From contig CALZFC010000001.1 of the NCBI GenBank assembly GCA_945643635.1, forward strand, positions 10,026,001 through 10,090,000: a stretch of 64,000 nucleotides of DNA, given 5' to 3'. The translations under genes and the position numbers were made by a program. Below the pieces are notes generated by a model. It saw nothing but the letters and a program-made list of their open reading frames with translations, made no database searches and had not been told where the DNA came from. Shown here in pieces: positions 11,921 through 24,206 of this stretch; the stretch's first letter is position 1; every line of letters begins with the position of its first letter. This DNA comes from Allodiplogaster sudhausi. Lineage: Eukaryota; Nematoda; Chromadorea; Rhabditida; Diplogasteridae.

Positions 11921-14900
11921 TAGTCTCTCTCTCTTAGTCTCTCTCTCTCTCTTCCTCTCTCTCTTCTCTCTCTTTCTCTCTCTCTCTCTCTCTTTCTCTG
12001 CTCACCTACTCGACACGCCCTTTGACCGGCTGCCACACAACTCTGTCTAACTGAACATTCCTCTCCCTCCTCTCCCTCTCTCTCTTTCTCTCTCTCTTTT
12101 TCTCGTTCTCTCTTTTCTCCAGGACGATAATCGCATTTGCTGCTCTTGCCAGTCGCCGTGGCTGCTCCAGGGGCTGGCATCGCAGGAAATGAAGAGAGAG
12201 AGAGAGAGAGAGAGAGAATATGGAGACAGAAGAAGGAAAGAAGATGAGTGGAGCAGGCAGAAAGGAAAGTTGTCGGTGAAGCTGTGTGTTGGTTCGTAAC
12301 GTAGGGCAAATGTAAGAGAGAGAAAGAGAGAGAGAGAGAGAGAGGTTAAAGGAAAGGCAAGAGAGAGAGAGAGAGAGCGAGGGAGAGAGAGGGAGAGAAA
12401 GAGAGGGAGAGAGAGAGTATTCCAGACGACTGAAGTCTACAGGGGGGAGAAAGCCGAGCATCCCTCCCAACCACTTTTGTCTAGTCTTCCAATTGCGTCA
12501 GCCCTGTTCTCTTTCCCATCTCATGCTTATCTTTCTCTCCCTCTCTCTCTCCTACTTTCACACTCTCTCTCTTTTTTTTTCTCTCTTACCGCATTCTCGC
12601 ATTCCCGCACTCGCTCTCTCTCTCGTCTGCTGCCTCTCTCTCCTTCCCATACTCTCTCACCCGCACCACTTTTTCAGTGCGATGCAACAACTTTCGATCG
12701 CCCTCGTCTCTCGCTTTCCTACCTAGACAAGGATTACGGTAGCCTGTTTGCGAGTGTGTCTCTTCATATGAGAGATGTACATTCAGTGGGAGGAGTTGTT
12801 GCGAAGGAAGTAGTGTGAGAGAGTGTACGTGAGAGAGAGCAAGAACGAGAGAGCGAGAAAGACATCTCGAACAAAAGGAGGCAGCAAGCGGTCGCGAAGG
12901 GTGCTTTCGAGGGCTCCTTCATGTGTTTCATTCTCATTGATTCTCTCGCTCTTCGAGCCAAATCTGAAAGTCGCTCAGCTACTTATAAATTTTGCTTAAA
13001 AAAATGTAACGGATCACGAGAATCTGCGAGATCGCTATAAAGAATAGTTTGGCAAGAAAAAATTAATAAAATTAACAAAACAAACATGAAAATGGGAGAC
13101 ACTTGGCCGTGAAGGATTGTGGAATCGAATTTTAACTGGAGGCAGAAGATCTAGAGAGAAAAAGAGAGAAAGAAAGGACGAGAGGGAGTGAGAGAGAGCA
13201 GATCCAGAAAAAAGAGATAGAAATAGAGTGTGAATTGATAGGCCCGAAAGGCAGGCATGGAGATGGTTAGCAATAAATCTTTGTACAGTTAAGGGTGGAC
13301 ATTGAATGGTAACGGCGTTGGTCTCTCAGATGGAATAGAGCCAGTTCGGGCTGGATACAGTAAAACCAGATATCGATTAAGCGACATCAAGCGATGGTTA
13401 ACACAATTTGTTTCTTGGTTACAAGAAAGACGTCAAACTCTGGGAGTATGTCAACTGAGCAGCGGTCAATTGAGCAGGGGACAACTGAGCAGCGGACAAC
13501 TGAGCAGCGGTCGATTGCGCAGCAAGCTCTAATTCCCTTCAATTTTAACATTTTAGGTTATTGAAAAAAACAAACCGAGCTATTTTGCTGTGCTTTTGAC
13601 TTTTATTATAATTTGAGTGCAAATTAACTCTTTTTCCTGAAAAAAAAAGATTTATTCAAAAGAATGACAGCTGATCTGAAATAATCTGTCAGAAGAGAAA
13701 AGAACAATTTTAAACAGCTAAACAAATAAAGGAATAGAAAGATAAAGCGTGAGAAAGTAGAAATATTTCGGTGCCAATTTTTCCATAATATTTCAAGTGC
13801 CAATTTTCACAGCACAGCGCCTTGAAATGGTCCAGCTCATTTTGGCCTAAGCGACCATTCCGAACAGCGAGAAAGTTTGAGATTTGCCTAGAAGGGCTTG
13901 TGCAACGTAAATAACGTAAACAAGAAAATGTAGACAAAATTCCTCGCTGTTCTGAACGGCCAAAATGAGCTGGACCATTTCAAGGCGCTGTGCATTGAAA
14001 ATTGGAAAGAAAACATAAATATTATGGAAAACTTGGCACCGAAATATTTCTACTTTCTGCTTTACCTTTCAATTCCTTTATTTGTTTAGCTGCAAACTTG
14101 TTCTTTTCTGTTCTGACAGATTATTTCAGATCAGCTGTCATTCTTTTGAATAAATCTTTTTTTTTCAGGAAAAAGAGTTAATTTGCACTCAAATTATAAT
14201 AAAAGTCAAAAGCACGGCAAGATAGCTCGGTTTGTTTTTTCAATAACCTAAAATGTTAAAATTGAAGGCAGTTAGAGCCAGCTGCGCAATTGACCGCTGC
14301 GCAATCGACCGCTGCTCAGTTGTCCCCTGCTCAATTGACCGCTGCTCAGTTGACATACTCCCAAAACTTCCATAGGCTCCAAAGGGGGAAACAATCACTT
14401 TAACCATTCCTAAAATCTCTTCCTGACCCTCGTTTGGCAGTGCTTATATTAGACAGTCGCGTAGCTTTACACATTAGTCATGTGTGAATGAGTAGGCGAT
14501 TGAATGAGAGAGAAAGGGGCGGTTACAAGAATCAATGAGGAAAGAGAGAAGAGAGATAGATAGATAGATAGAGAGAGAGTGGCAAAGAAGAGAGAGAGAG
14601 GGAGAGAGAGAGGGAGAGAATAATGGAATGAAGGAGAGTGCGAAGGAGAGAGAGAGAGAGGGAGAAGGAGAAGGAGAGAAAGAGAGAGAGAGATAGAGAG
14701 AGAGAGAGAAGGAGGGAGAGAGATCAGAAGCATTGATAGAAGAAGTGTCGAGGAAGCGCTAAGCTTGCTTGAGTTATGTGCCATCGGTGCAAGGAATGAG
14801 AAGGGGAGAAAGAGAAGAAGAGATAAAGAGAGAAAGATGAAGAGAGAGAAGAAGAGAATTAGAGATAGAAAGAGAAATTTCATGACCGGCCATGCCATTC

Positions 14901-15155
14901 CGCGCGGGATTGAGGAGTGAAGAGAAGACGAGTAAATCAGGAGAAGAAGAGTTCTTGCAGTGGATATAATATCGAAGTTCCAATCATACGTATTTCGTCT
15001 GGAAAAATATGTAAGCGAAAAAAATTCCAAAATAGCAAAGCAAATATTCTGCCACAATGTAAAAGTAGAATTTCAGCCTGCATACATACATACCTACATA
15101 TGATAAGGCGCTGGAAGAGCGAGATAACAAGAGCGAAAAAATACAACGGTGAAAT

Positions 15156-15196
<41 letters not shown>

Positions 15197-16997
15197 CGAG
15201 ATAAAGAGAGTGACAATGAAAAGAAAAGCATGAACAAACCTTGAGCTCATGCGACATGAAGTCATGGGGAGGCGGTGGCAATGGCTGTTGTGACTGGAAA
15301 GGGAACGAAACAATATGAAGTCTGCCGTAATCAAGCATTATCATTATCGATTTTAGCAAAACTGATGAGTGATAACCCAAATATAATAAACCGATACAAT
15401 CAATATAAAACTGAGCCTGAACCATAAAGTCGACATGCAGACTCGCTTGCAGATGCTGTTGGAGATGAGGAGGAAGTGTCGGGTAGGGATGAGAGGGAGG
15501 CTGGAGATGGCTCTGTTGTTGCTGATGAAGCTGCTCTCTGCTGCCACCGGGAGAAGAAGATGAAAGGATGCCGCCATTCGAGGATGACGTCATGATATGA
15601 CCGCCTGAAGATGCGGCCGACGTGGCGGGCGCCGACACGGCGGAGATGCCGCCGCCGTACGGCCAGTCATGTTGAGAGAAGAAGAACTGGCAACGGCCAA
15701 GAATGAGTTGCTAGTTAAAGGAGCCAAAAACTACATTTTGAATTCGCGCCTATTTGCCTGACCAAACGCCAAGAGGGCATTTGTCTTTTAGAGAGACGCG
15801 ACTAGAAAGATGAAAAAAATTCGAATAGATTACTTTTTTCGTGCTCCTTTAATACATTCATCTATGTAGTACATACATATCACATCAACTTTTTGCGGTT
15901 TTTCTTTTAAATTTTCTTTTATTTATTTACTATCGATAGCAGTGAATGCAATGCTGAGAAACAATTCTGCATACATGCATTCTCTTCGGCAAATTCGAAA
16001 AGTAGCAGTAACGGCTGACTACTTTACTTTTGGCAGGTGATTTGGAAGAAAAGATCTCTCTATGGCACTGTCATCCCCAACCAAGTGAATAAATGGAATA
16101 GATTAGCTGGCTAACGGGGAAGTGCTGATGCGAGGGTGCATAGCTGATAGGAGTGGTCCAGTCGTGGTGGAAAGCAGCCTCGCACGTGGGCTTGATCACC
16201 TGCACATGGGAAGGCATGAGAGAGGACAACTTCCAAACTTATCTTATCAAATTCGCTCTCTTATAGCTTCGAGTTTTAACAACCTTTGTCTAAAGAACGA
16301 ATATTACAATTTCAATGCTACATGCATGTAACTTTCAGAAATGCTTTGAAGGAAGGGGTCAGCATGCATTCGAAGGCAAAACACAAATGGACTGACTCTG
16401 AGAGAGACCGAGAGAGGCTAACAATCAGAATAGGGTCGGAGAAGAAGGAAATGAGAGGAAGAGAAGAGGATTGACTTTGGCGGGCCAAGACACCAGGGGG
16501 TGTCGAATTCAGAGAGAAGCTGAGAGAGAGAGAGAGAGAGGGAGAAGGGAGAGAGGGATAATGAGATGCTGGGCCATGATGAGTAAAAACAAAATAAAAA
16601 GAAGAGGAATGGACGTGGCCCGGCGCCGTCTTCGTTCTTCTGGCGCTGCACGAACGGACAGTGGCCGTGTGGCAGAGGAGAGAGAGAGAGAGAGAGAGAG
16701 AGGGTGGAGGGGAGGGTGAGGAGGAAATAGGAAAGGGGATGGAGAAAGCAATGAATAAACATTAGGGGCCTCCTCCGGCCGGGCCCACCCGAACAGCAGC
16801 CAGTCATTTGCATGTGCCGCATTCTTATTCGGCTGCTGCGACACATGACCGGCCGACAATGGCGCGGGAGAGAAACCCGACGGATCTCGGGTGCGGCTCT
16901 CCGCTTTCTTTACCTGCGTGTATCCGGGCAGTTGCTCTTCGTGCGTCGCAGAAGCAGCGGCTGCGGCTGAAGCCGTCGCAGTTACGCCGCCAAGCAT
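5678..16997 (-). CDS. ceh-6: POU class III homeobox transcription factor (CEH-6 type), ten exons
   Basis: Nuclear DNA-binding regulator. Exons, in transcription order: 16997-16914 (ATG), 16199-16116, 15686-15423, 15293-15240, 8135-7878, 7746-7637, 7398-7296, 7142-7008, 6816-6715, 5887-5678 (TAA). The phases agree and give 1,404 bases, or 467 aa. The N-terminus is low complexity (poly-Ala, Gln/His/Pro-rich). The POU-specific domain lies at about residues 264-338 ([47 protein letters not shown]). The homeodomain lies at about 355-414, from [10 protein letters not shown] through [20 protein letters not shown], with the recognition-helix Val, Cys and Gln typical of POU proteins. The POU-III class is clear; orthology to ceh-6 is inferred from remembered family sequences. 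The tail has a run of about ten Ala. The N-terminal exons are supported by splice signals and phase rather than homology. The intron between 8135 and 15240 is 7.1 kb. Confidence 0.92.
5888..5925 (-). repeat. (CT)n tract forming the 3' splice site of the last homeobox exon
   Basis: Read on the gene strand, a nearly pure CT run leads straight into CTCCAG at the boundary of the exon beginning GTAGTCCG. The microsatellite is therefore the polypyrimidine tract. Confidence 0.85.
7143..7230 (-). repeat. (CT)n tract at the 3' splice site of the exon starting at 7142
   Basis: About 85 bases of CT/CTTCT repeat on the gene strand end in CTTGCAG at the exon encoding NMCKLKPLL. Confidence 0.85.
7399..7424 (-). 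repeat. (CT)n tract at the 3' splice site of the exon starting at 7398
   Basis: A short CT run ends in ATCTTCAG next to the exon encoding FTQADVG. A second, longer imperfect CT region continues to about 7600 through the same intron. Confidence 0.8.
7747..7815 (-). repeat. (CT)n tract at the 3' splice site of the exon starting at 7746
   Basis: On the gene strand about 65 bases of CT repeat end in CTTCAG at the exon encoding SDDLAGLA. Confidence 0.85.
8489..8824 (-). CDS. Possible alternative first exon of the POU-III gene
   Basis: Inside the 7.1-kb intron, an ATG at 8824 opens 112 codons ([17 protein letters not shown]..., with [20 protein letters not shown] in the middle). They end at a donor CTCAAT|GTTTGT in phase 0, exactly the phase needed to join the exon at 8135. 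An upstream acceptor exists at 8829, but using it would make the exon 340 bases long and break the frame when joined to the exon at 15240. It therefore fits an alternative start and not a cassette exon. Composition is ordinary, unlike the surrounding repeats. It could also be an unrelated open frame. Confidence 0.35.
9113..9340 (+). repeat. (CT)n and (CTGT)-type microsatellite
   Basis: Two CT-rich blocks (9113-9212 with interspersed GTCT units, and 9282-9335) separated by about 70 non-repetitive bases. They lie inside the large homeobox intron. Confidence 0.9.
9438..9585 (+). repeat. Three tandem copies of a 47-base unit
   Basis: The landmark GATTGTGAAGTGACGAGAGG begins at 9446, 9493 and 9540, a period of 47 with almost no divergence, so the array is recent. 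It lies in the large homeobox intron. Confidence 0.9.
9600..10040. other. Intronic non-repetitive stretch
   Basis: A/T-rich sequence with one open frame (9690-9929, +) but no homology I recognise and no convincing splice pattern. Nothing else is seen. Confidence 0.5.
10040..12450. repeat. Alternating purine and pyrimidine microsatellite domain in the homeobox intron
   Basis: GA blocks (10140-10240, 10330-10410, 10920-11150, 12190-12420) alternate with CT blocks (11295-11415, 11560-11665, 11840-12000, 12060-12120). Opposite-sense blocks could pair in the transcript. All open frames here are repeat translations. Confidence 0.85.
12450..13440. other. Intronic stretch with short CT/GA tracts
   Basis: A CT-rich block (12530-12660) and a GA block (12810-12870) flank ordinary sequence. 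From 12960 to 13440 the DNA is A/T-rich with no recognisable exon. Confidence 0.5.
13441..14363. mobile_element. Foldback element with a 15-base minisatellite at both ends
   Basis: Arms of about 430 bases (13441-13875 and 13944-14363) are inverted copies with few differences, around a spacer of about 70 bases. The outermost 80 bases of each arm consist of five tandem copies of a 15-base unit (CAACTGAGCAGCGGT and variants), in inverted orientation at the two ends. Terminal bases are TGGGAGTATG and its complement. A flanking duplication is unclear (AAACT on both sides is possible). There is no transposase-like frame. It sits in the 7.1-kb intron of the homeobox gene. Confidence 0.85.
14500..15215 (+). 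repeat. (GA)n-rich block in the homeobox intron
   Basis: Purine-rich with GA and short GATA runs (14545-14725, 15160-15210). It ends just before the 54-base exon at 15240. Confidence 0.85.
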
Positions 16998-18400
16998 TCG
17001 GGGACTCTCTCTTCTAAAGCACCAGGCGCTAACTAATGCTCTGGAGCCAGGAGACAGAGGAGGAGAAGGTGGAGAGAGAGAAATGGAGGGTGAGAAAGAA
17101 AGAGAAATAGAGTGAAAGAGAGAGTGAGAGAGTAAGGGAGAGTAAGAGAGCACCACTGTGGAATGGAGGAAGGATGAGCGCCTGCTCTCTGCGTCTCTCG
17201 CTTTGGCACACACTCTCTTGCTGCTCTGTCTACCGACGTCAGTGACTGCCACGCCCCAGTCACCCATTGGTCGGGTGAGGAGAGAGGAGAGAGAGCGAAC
17301 TAGGAGTGGGGCGGATCAAGATTCGGGAGTAGGCAAGAGGGAAAGAGAGAGAGAGAGAGAGAGAGAATGAGGGAGAAGAGAGAGAGATAGAGAGAAGAGA
17401 GAGGAGAAAGAGAGTGGCATCGAAACAGTGAGAGTCAAGTCAATGGGTGATCAGGTGATATTACCGGATTTCGAAGGAAGAACTTACGGTATGAATAGCT
17501 ATTTGCAACTTGTATTACAGTTGTAATCTCTAGTCGATGTACTTCCAATATCTGACTGTAAGATTCCTTTTTCCCATTCTTTCTAATATTCGTTCGCCTT
17601 GCAGGAAAGTGCCATCTCGACCATCTCAAATTCCGATGCCAACTTCTCTTGCTCCTTCGCGTAATATAAAAAGAGAAGTGACAAGGCGTGGGAAGTGAGA
17701 AGAAGAAAAAGAAGAAGAAGAAGATGAACTGCCGACGGGAAAGTCGTAATTTCTACTTCGGACAAGCTAAAATTTGATTGTTTTTTTTTCAGATATTTTT
17801 TCTTCTCAACGTAAACGTCTTTTTTGAACTGTTGACCGAAAAAAGGGTGTTGAGAGGAATGAGAGGGAGAAGAGAGACAGGGACTGTCTCACTGACGGGC
17901 CGAATGGGATTAAGATTAGCCGCTACTGCCGCTCTGTCTTTTCCCTGCCGAAGCAAGAGTGGTGTAGAGTGAGAGAGAAAGAGAGAGCGAGAGAGAGAGA
18001 GAGAAAGGGAGAGACGGAGAGAGAAGGAATGAAGGAGAGGTACAAAGAGAGTGACAAAGCGAATGAAATAGCGAACGAGACAAAAACTATTACGAAAGAC
18101 AAAGAGTGGAAGAGGGAGAGAGAACGTGAGAGAGCGAGAGAGAAAGGAGTGTGATGGTATGTGCTCCAGGCTACTTGCAACCAACAATTTCTCTCTCTCT
18201 CTTTTTCTCTCTCTCTCTCTCTGTCTCTCTCACTTTTGTCTCTTTTTCTCTCTCCCTCTCCCCCTCTCTGTTTTATTCGTCCTTTCTCTGTCACACACTC
18301 TGATCCCACCACTCAACCGCCTTTTCACAACTCAAGTGCCGTCGGGAGCGTGCGCTGAACAGGGCGTAAGAGATACCGTCACGAAATGAGAGAGAGAGCG
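16998..18400. repeat. Region upstream of the homeobox start codon, microsatellite-rich
   Basis: GA blocks (17060-17150, 17335-17415, 17965-18150) and a CT block (18190-18270), with less repetitive islands between them. The promoter of the POU-III gene is expected here, but no specific element can be recognised. Confidence 0.6.
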
Positions 18401-19560
18401 AGAAAGAGTAAAGAGTGAGAGACAGACATGCCGAGAGAAAGAGCAGCAGAGCGTTGCACTCGTGGGAACGCGTGTTTCCTCTTTCGATCTTCACTTCTTC
18501 TAATCAGACTCCTCAAAGGAAAGCGCTCAGAGAGGGTCAGAGAGAAGAGGAAACAATACTCGGTTGTGGGAACTGAACATCCGTCCCCGCTTATTTCCGA
18601 GCTCCACCTTTTTCTCCCCTTAACATACAAGCTCTTTTGCTCGCGTGATTCATATAAGGAAAAGAAAATTTATATGCGAATTTGATGTGTGGCTATAATA
18701 AAATGGTCCAAACTAGAAAATGCTTTGATAACAAAACTGATACTTTTGTGATATTGTTTTTTTTACAATTGTCAAATACAATAAATAGAAGAAATAGGAA
18801 TATTCTAAGAGGAGAAGACACAAATAAATAATACATGCTGGCCACTTCGCGTTGCTTAATCCAATAAAAGACTACAATTGTTGCCTTTCTGAGAGTGATG
18901 ACAGCTGGTGCCAACTAATTGACCGCCTTCCGTGCAGGGTCTACTTTGTCCTCTCATACTCATTCTCTCTAGCCATTTATTTTTCTCTGCTCTCTATCTC
19001 TCTCTTTCTCTAATATCTCCAAGCCCTCTTCACATTTCGACTTCTTCTCTGTCTTCCTCTCTCCATCTTTTCCCTTTAGCGCATGCGCGCTAAACCCTGT
19101 CATCAGATTTGTTTGCCTTCGCTCTATTCTCCTTTCTCTCAATCTCTCTCTCTATCTCTCTCTCTCTCTCTCACTCTCTCTCTTTCTCTCGCTCTCTCTC
19201 TCCATATCTTCACGATTGCAGAAACAACAAATCTTATGAAAGATTCCGTTTGCTGCATTATTCAAGAAAAACCAGAATAAAAAAAAAAATTTTTTTTTAA
19301 AAATAATCTATTTAAGAGAGAGAGCGCGAGATTGGGGAGTGTGAGGAAGCCGAGGATGAGGGTAAAAGCAGAAGAGAAGGCGACAACCGCGTTCCGCCGA
19401 CGAACGCAGAAGGAATGATCTTTTCCTTTTTTCCTGCGACTAGTTCATTATATGTACATCTCATTTTGTGTATCTCGAATAAACATACTTTTCAAAAGTG
19501 AAAATATGAAATTCCTGAAGTGATCACATACTTAAGGTATGCATGTGGCTCATAACATAT
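18400..19560. other. Spacer between homeobox gene and receptor array
   Basis: A CT block at 19140-19205, A/T-rich DNA around 18640-18860, and no exon I can support on either strand. Confidence 0.5.
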
Positions 19561-19585
19561 GGATTTATTCCTTGGAACCATTTTC

Positions 19586-22523
19586 TCAAGTCCAGGATGT
19601 TTTGAGCATCGTAAAGTAGAGTTCGGCCTCGCCGCTGCCGCCCTTGACTGATGAAGTTGGAGCAGTCTGTTGAAGATTCCGCCGAATTCGCAGCAGCCCG
19701 AGAACGACGAATGCCCAACGCCGCAATCGCACGCGCATTCTTCTAGAATTATCACAAAATTTAACAGCAGTAATTTATTTTGATTTCTTTTAATTAGCTG
19801 CTATAATCGAATTCAAAACTGAGTGTTCATCTCATTTAATTCGATTCATATTATTTAAGATTATTTATCTCCAAACCTATGCATGAAGATGAAGATGCAT
19901 ACGCTCATCCCGCAGTTAATCGTGTGGCACTGACGTGAAATTATTATACATGCATAATTTTTATTTAAAATAAATATTCGCTTAAAAACCTTCAGTAAAA
20001 TAATAACAATGTCAGCATGCATATAGAGCGTATTAACTTACACTGAAGAAATGCATCTCAATAAGATAGAATGGTATAATAATGTAGCCAACGTCAATTC
20101 CGAGCAGAGGTGCTAGCTCTGCGTATCCTTCAAAGGTCACAAAATATATGTTTAAAAAAAAAGTTCGGAGATTTTAGGGTGCGCCCCTTTTTCTTATTAT
20201 TATCGTCTTCTTCAAACCTGCCAGAAGGGCGATGAACTTCATGGCGCTGCTCGTTATTGTCACAACCAGAGTGCATCGGTTCAGCTGGGCCACTTCGCTC
20301 ATCTTAACACATTTGTGCTGTCATGTCATTCTAGGAACAGACTGTAAATAAAATTACCAGAAGAAAAACAAATAATTATCTAGATACACTATATTAAAGG
20401 AGCTATACGGGAATAAGAGGAAAAAAAAATCGCCAGAATAAGAGCCCAATGTCTGCGGTCACTTCGTCAGATTCCGGCAGGCGAAGAATCTTCGAAATCC
20501 CTCCCATCCCCGATCCCTCGACCATTCACTAACCTAAGCCTTGATTAACCGGATAAAACCTTTAAATACGGGCAACAACTTACATTTGGTTTTTCTTCTT
20601 TCGTTGGTCGAAAAGATCGACTTCGAAAGCCTCCTCTTTCAGATTCTCTCTCGACCCAACCATGAACAAACTGGATGAGCGCGAATTCAAATCGCGCACT
20701 TTTATTACTGTAGAAAGGGGCGGTTCTTTAAAGCATCAGAAATGCTGAGTTTGATCTCGACGAGATATATGTAAATGAAGTAAGTGGCAATATCTATACA
20801 CACACGTATTAATGAAATGATTATAGCTTCCTATAACTTTACAAGAATTCTTGCCTGATATCGCGCATTGAGCGATGCTTTTCCGTGCAGGTTCCGATAG
20901 CGTCGCTTACTGTAGAAGTATCCGACGATATTCAGCTAAAGACGTTTATGATGTCATGATCTTTTTTTCTCAAACTATTTGCTTATTATCCACTATGATC
21001 ATACAGCTCAAATTTAACTTGAATTTGCCTACAACAAGCGTGGCGATGTCAGCGCCGTTGACAATGGCGAGCCCGAGGACGGAGAAGCCAAGTGGAAGCC
21101 GAACTGGCAATGCCAACTCAGGCTTCACGGCCGCCACGGTCGTAAGCATCATCGTGAAACCGCCCGCGACGTTAAATAATACCTGCATTACGTGGCCGTT
21201 TAAAGGAGCTCGCCTTAGCTCGCCTTACAAAATTACAAAAAATCTAATCCCAGTTCATTTTCCTTAAATCCTGTTGTATTTAATCAGCACTATAGATTTT
21301 GTTAGTTTGCCAGTATCAGAACGAATGAATAACCGCGGATGCGAGAGCGAGGAAGAGAACGCCAATGGAAGCGGGAGTCGTGACGTATCGTTCGAGGCGG
21401 CGGCTCGCGATGAATCGCTCAGCCACCAGCGCCAACTCGCTGCCCGTCGAGAAAGCGTACGCGGCCTAGAAGAGAAAGTATAATGCTAGCAAGCCAACTG
21501 AAGGCGAAAGATTTGTACTAGTGTTTGAATTTCGCGCCATTACACGTAAGAAAAAGTGACCTGCAGGTGCCAAGGAACTGACCCCTAGAAATTCAAACTT
21601 TTCGTCGTTTCCCACTATTGGCTTATTGATTAAGTTGTTAAATGTATGTTCATCACCACTGATTGTTATATACACAAAAGTTACTTAGAACCCCTTGGCC
21701 ATTCTATATTCCTTGTCCCAATATTCAGACCCTCAAGTGTACTCTTGGGAAGTACATACATATACCCTTAGTTACAAAGTAAATTAATTCGCATAAAATT
21801 ACATAGTACTAATTTGCATCATTGACATTTCCAAAGTCAAATAAATGCATGGAAACTCTTTTTCCCTGTTTTCCGGGGAACAGGAGGGATGTGTTCTAGA
21901 AGAGATTCCTTCTTATCTCCCGAAAGCAAGGAAAGCCCTTCTACACGATAAAATGAGAGGAGGACAAAGCAGCTGAAATTCTCAAGAAAGAATTTACCGG
22001 GCTCGGCAAAGTTTTTTGGTACGCAGTCGCCCCTCTGACGCAGCCAAAGTTGCATTCCAAATTGCACGGAGATGATGATTACGTGAGAGACGAGCCAGGC
22101 GAAAAGGAGAATTCTTCAATCAATCTCTTTATGATCCAATTCGACAAAAAAATTGATATGGCATATTCACAAGAAAAATATTCATTGTTGTACTTGAAGA
22201 TACTGATGTTATTTTTTCCGTAGTTTTTCCCACGCGTCACAAGAAGTGACCACAAAGAGGAAAACTGGTAGTTATCTTCATAGCGTTCTCATCGATAAAA
22301 AAAGAAAATTTATACCAATGTTTTGATAAGCATGAAATCAACATTACTTTAGGTGAAAATGATCAAATAGAGTAAAAGAGAAGAATGGAGACCTGCAGTG
22401 GACGTGAATAGCGCGTGTCTTGCAGAGGAGGGCAGCGAAGAGGACGAGGAAGGGCAGCACGAGGAGAGGAAGCGACAGCTGCACGGCCGAGACAACCACG
22501 CATCTCGAGAAGTCGTCCAGCAT
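19586..22523 (-). pseudogene. Sre-like seven-transmembrane chemoreceptor, copy A (nonsense codon in exon 3)
   Basis: Nine exons with consistent phases: 22523-22393, 22113-21998, 21497-21334, 21182-21033, 20935-20843, 20302-20218, 20127-20042, 19929-19877, 19742-19586 (TGA). Family marks are ERFIASRRLERY after the third membrane segment, SLNARYQARIL in the intracellular loop, and a C-terminal AELYFTMLKTSW. The Sre/Sra-superfamily call rests on these and on the seven-segment layout. Exon 3 reads FLF, stop, AAYAF: a TAG at 21476-21478 where copies B, C and D have a sense codon (copy C has ACG). Everything else, including all splice sites and about 344 codons, looks intact. The single lesion suggests a young pseudogene or a polymorphic null. 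AATAAA at 19564-19569 follows the stop closely. Confidence 0.8.
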
Positions 22524-22699
22524 CGCCACTATGGCTGGTCCTTGAATTTTTAAATTCCCTTCAGAATTTGAAATAATCAGAGACACGGGTTCGCATGTTG
22601 GGAAACATTCTGGTCCAATAATAAAATAGATTAAGGCGTAGGAAATGGATAGTAAATTTAAGATGCAGCTTTGATATACATATGTACATACATACATTT

Positions 22700-23760
22700 C
22701 TAGGAATGGTGATTAATACGGGTAGCACAGAATATCATAAGCAATTGAACTGGAGCATTTCTGTTACGCGAGTTGTTGATTCCCTTCATAATACATTTGC
22801 ACATAACATATCATGTAAAAGTAGTAATGTTGTAGTCGCATGGGAATCTTATTGATCTTATCCCATTGTTTTCTACAGGAATAAATTTGTTAGAAAGAAT
22901 GATTCATTTTGAGTCTGAATGGCTCGATGAAAATTTTTATTCGATTTTGAATGCGTCTTTCTTCATAGAAGCTTGTCATTGCTGTGCATTAATTGCCCAG
23001 AATTCTTATTTAGACTGTCTAGACGGACGAAATATTCAAGACACCGCAATACACATGCACTCTATTATAATGTCAAACCAGATAATAATGGAATAGATCA
23101 TTTAGAAGCGTGAATGTAGCCAATAAAAAAATAAATCAATCACGTCGCACAAAGCCGTTACATTAAAACAGTGAATGAGAGTGCGACAAACCTTTTCTAT
23201 TTGATTTATTTTTTCCTATTACTAACAATATGCATTAGGAGGCGCGTCTTATTTCGTTGTCCGCTGGAGAAGCTGACATTTATATATTTTCACTATTATG
23301 TTTCCTTCTCCCTATTTGCACAATAACATATGCATGCATTTCACACGCATAAATGATTTCCTATAAAGAAAGGAAGACATCGCGTCCCATTGTATGCGAC
23401 TTCGTCGTCTCTTCATACAAAGTAGAAAAAAAACATGAAGAATTGTTTTAAGTCTTGGAACGAAAAGGCTCTCTTGAAATTTCCACATCACTTACTATTC
23501 AATCTATTAATTTGAAGAATGGACTTTCCTACAAGAAAGATCAATTCAATTCATCCATTCACTTCAAAAAAGAAGATAAAAAGAAACGGAATGGAAGCAA
23601 AAGTTCGGTGGTCGATGAATTTTCTGAAGACCGGCAAAAATTTCTGGTGATTATTTTAAAGAAAATTAGGCAGGATTAGACTCTGACGAGACGAGTGAAG
23701 TAGAATCGGATCGGAGATCTCATTCATGGAATTGTGATTGAACTCTAATGAGCATTCGCA
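22700..23760. repeat. Upstream spacer of copy A, paralogous to spacers of the other receptor copies
   Basis: A/T-rich DNA. The later part (about 23150-23700) resembles segments upstream of copies B, C and D, showing that the duplicated unit included upstream DNA. No exon is recognised. Confidence 0.5.
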
Positions 23761-23761
23761 T

Positions 23762-24206
23762 TGCCAAAGCCATCACAAGATTTTACATATGTATTACGAA
23801 AATGTGTGCATGAATGCTTCCTTATGGTCTATGAAACAATGTTGCACGGTCTGTTACGTTATCTGTGTTTACTTTAATAACGTTTTTACACTACGTTATT
23901 TGTATTCATTGACTCATCTTGGCACCCGTCTACAACCATTACATACATTGATGTACTTGAACATGCATACATAGATATGTATGCATGTTAGAAGCACTCC
24001 ATGAAATGCCAAGTAAAGCAACTTGCTTATGCATGCGTGCGATAAAAGTGTATATTTTATGTTTTCATGAATAGTTTTCTTCAAAGTGCAAGGAAGTTTG
24101 CGTAATTTTTATGGATACTTCTTCATATTGTCAGACTTATTAGTGAAACATTGTTTCATAGACCATAAGGAAGCATTCATGCACACATTTTCGTAATACA
24201 TATGCA
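23762..24206. mobile_element. Short inverted-repeat element, MITE-like
   Basis: About 65 bases at 23765-23835 (including CATGAATGCTTCCTTATGGT) recur inverted at 24140-24206. Inside, 24030-24110 resembles a diverged copy of the ends of the TA-flanked foldback at 38,677-40,262. Confidence 0.6.

Noticed and set aside
14937..15638. 233-codon minus-strand open frame as a single gene
   Set aside because: It merges two homeobox exons (15686-15423 and 15293-15240) with intron sequence. The phase-correct splice model explains it better.
16509..17267. 252-codon minus-strand open frame
   Set aside because: Only the 28 codons from 16997 to 16914 look coding, and they are used as the first homeobox exon. 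The rest reads through intron and CT repeat.
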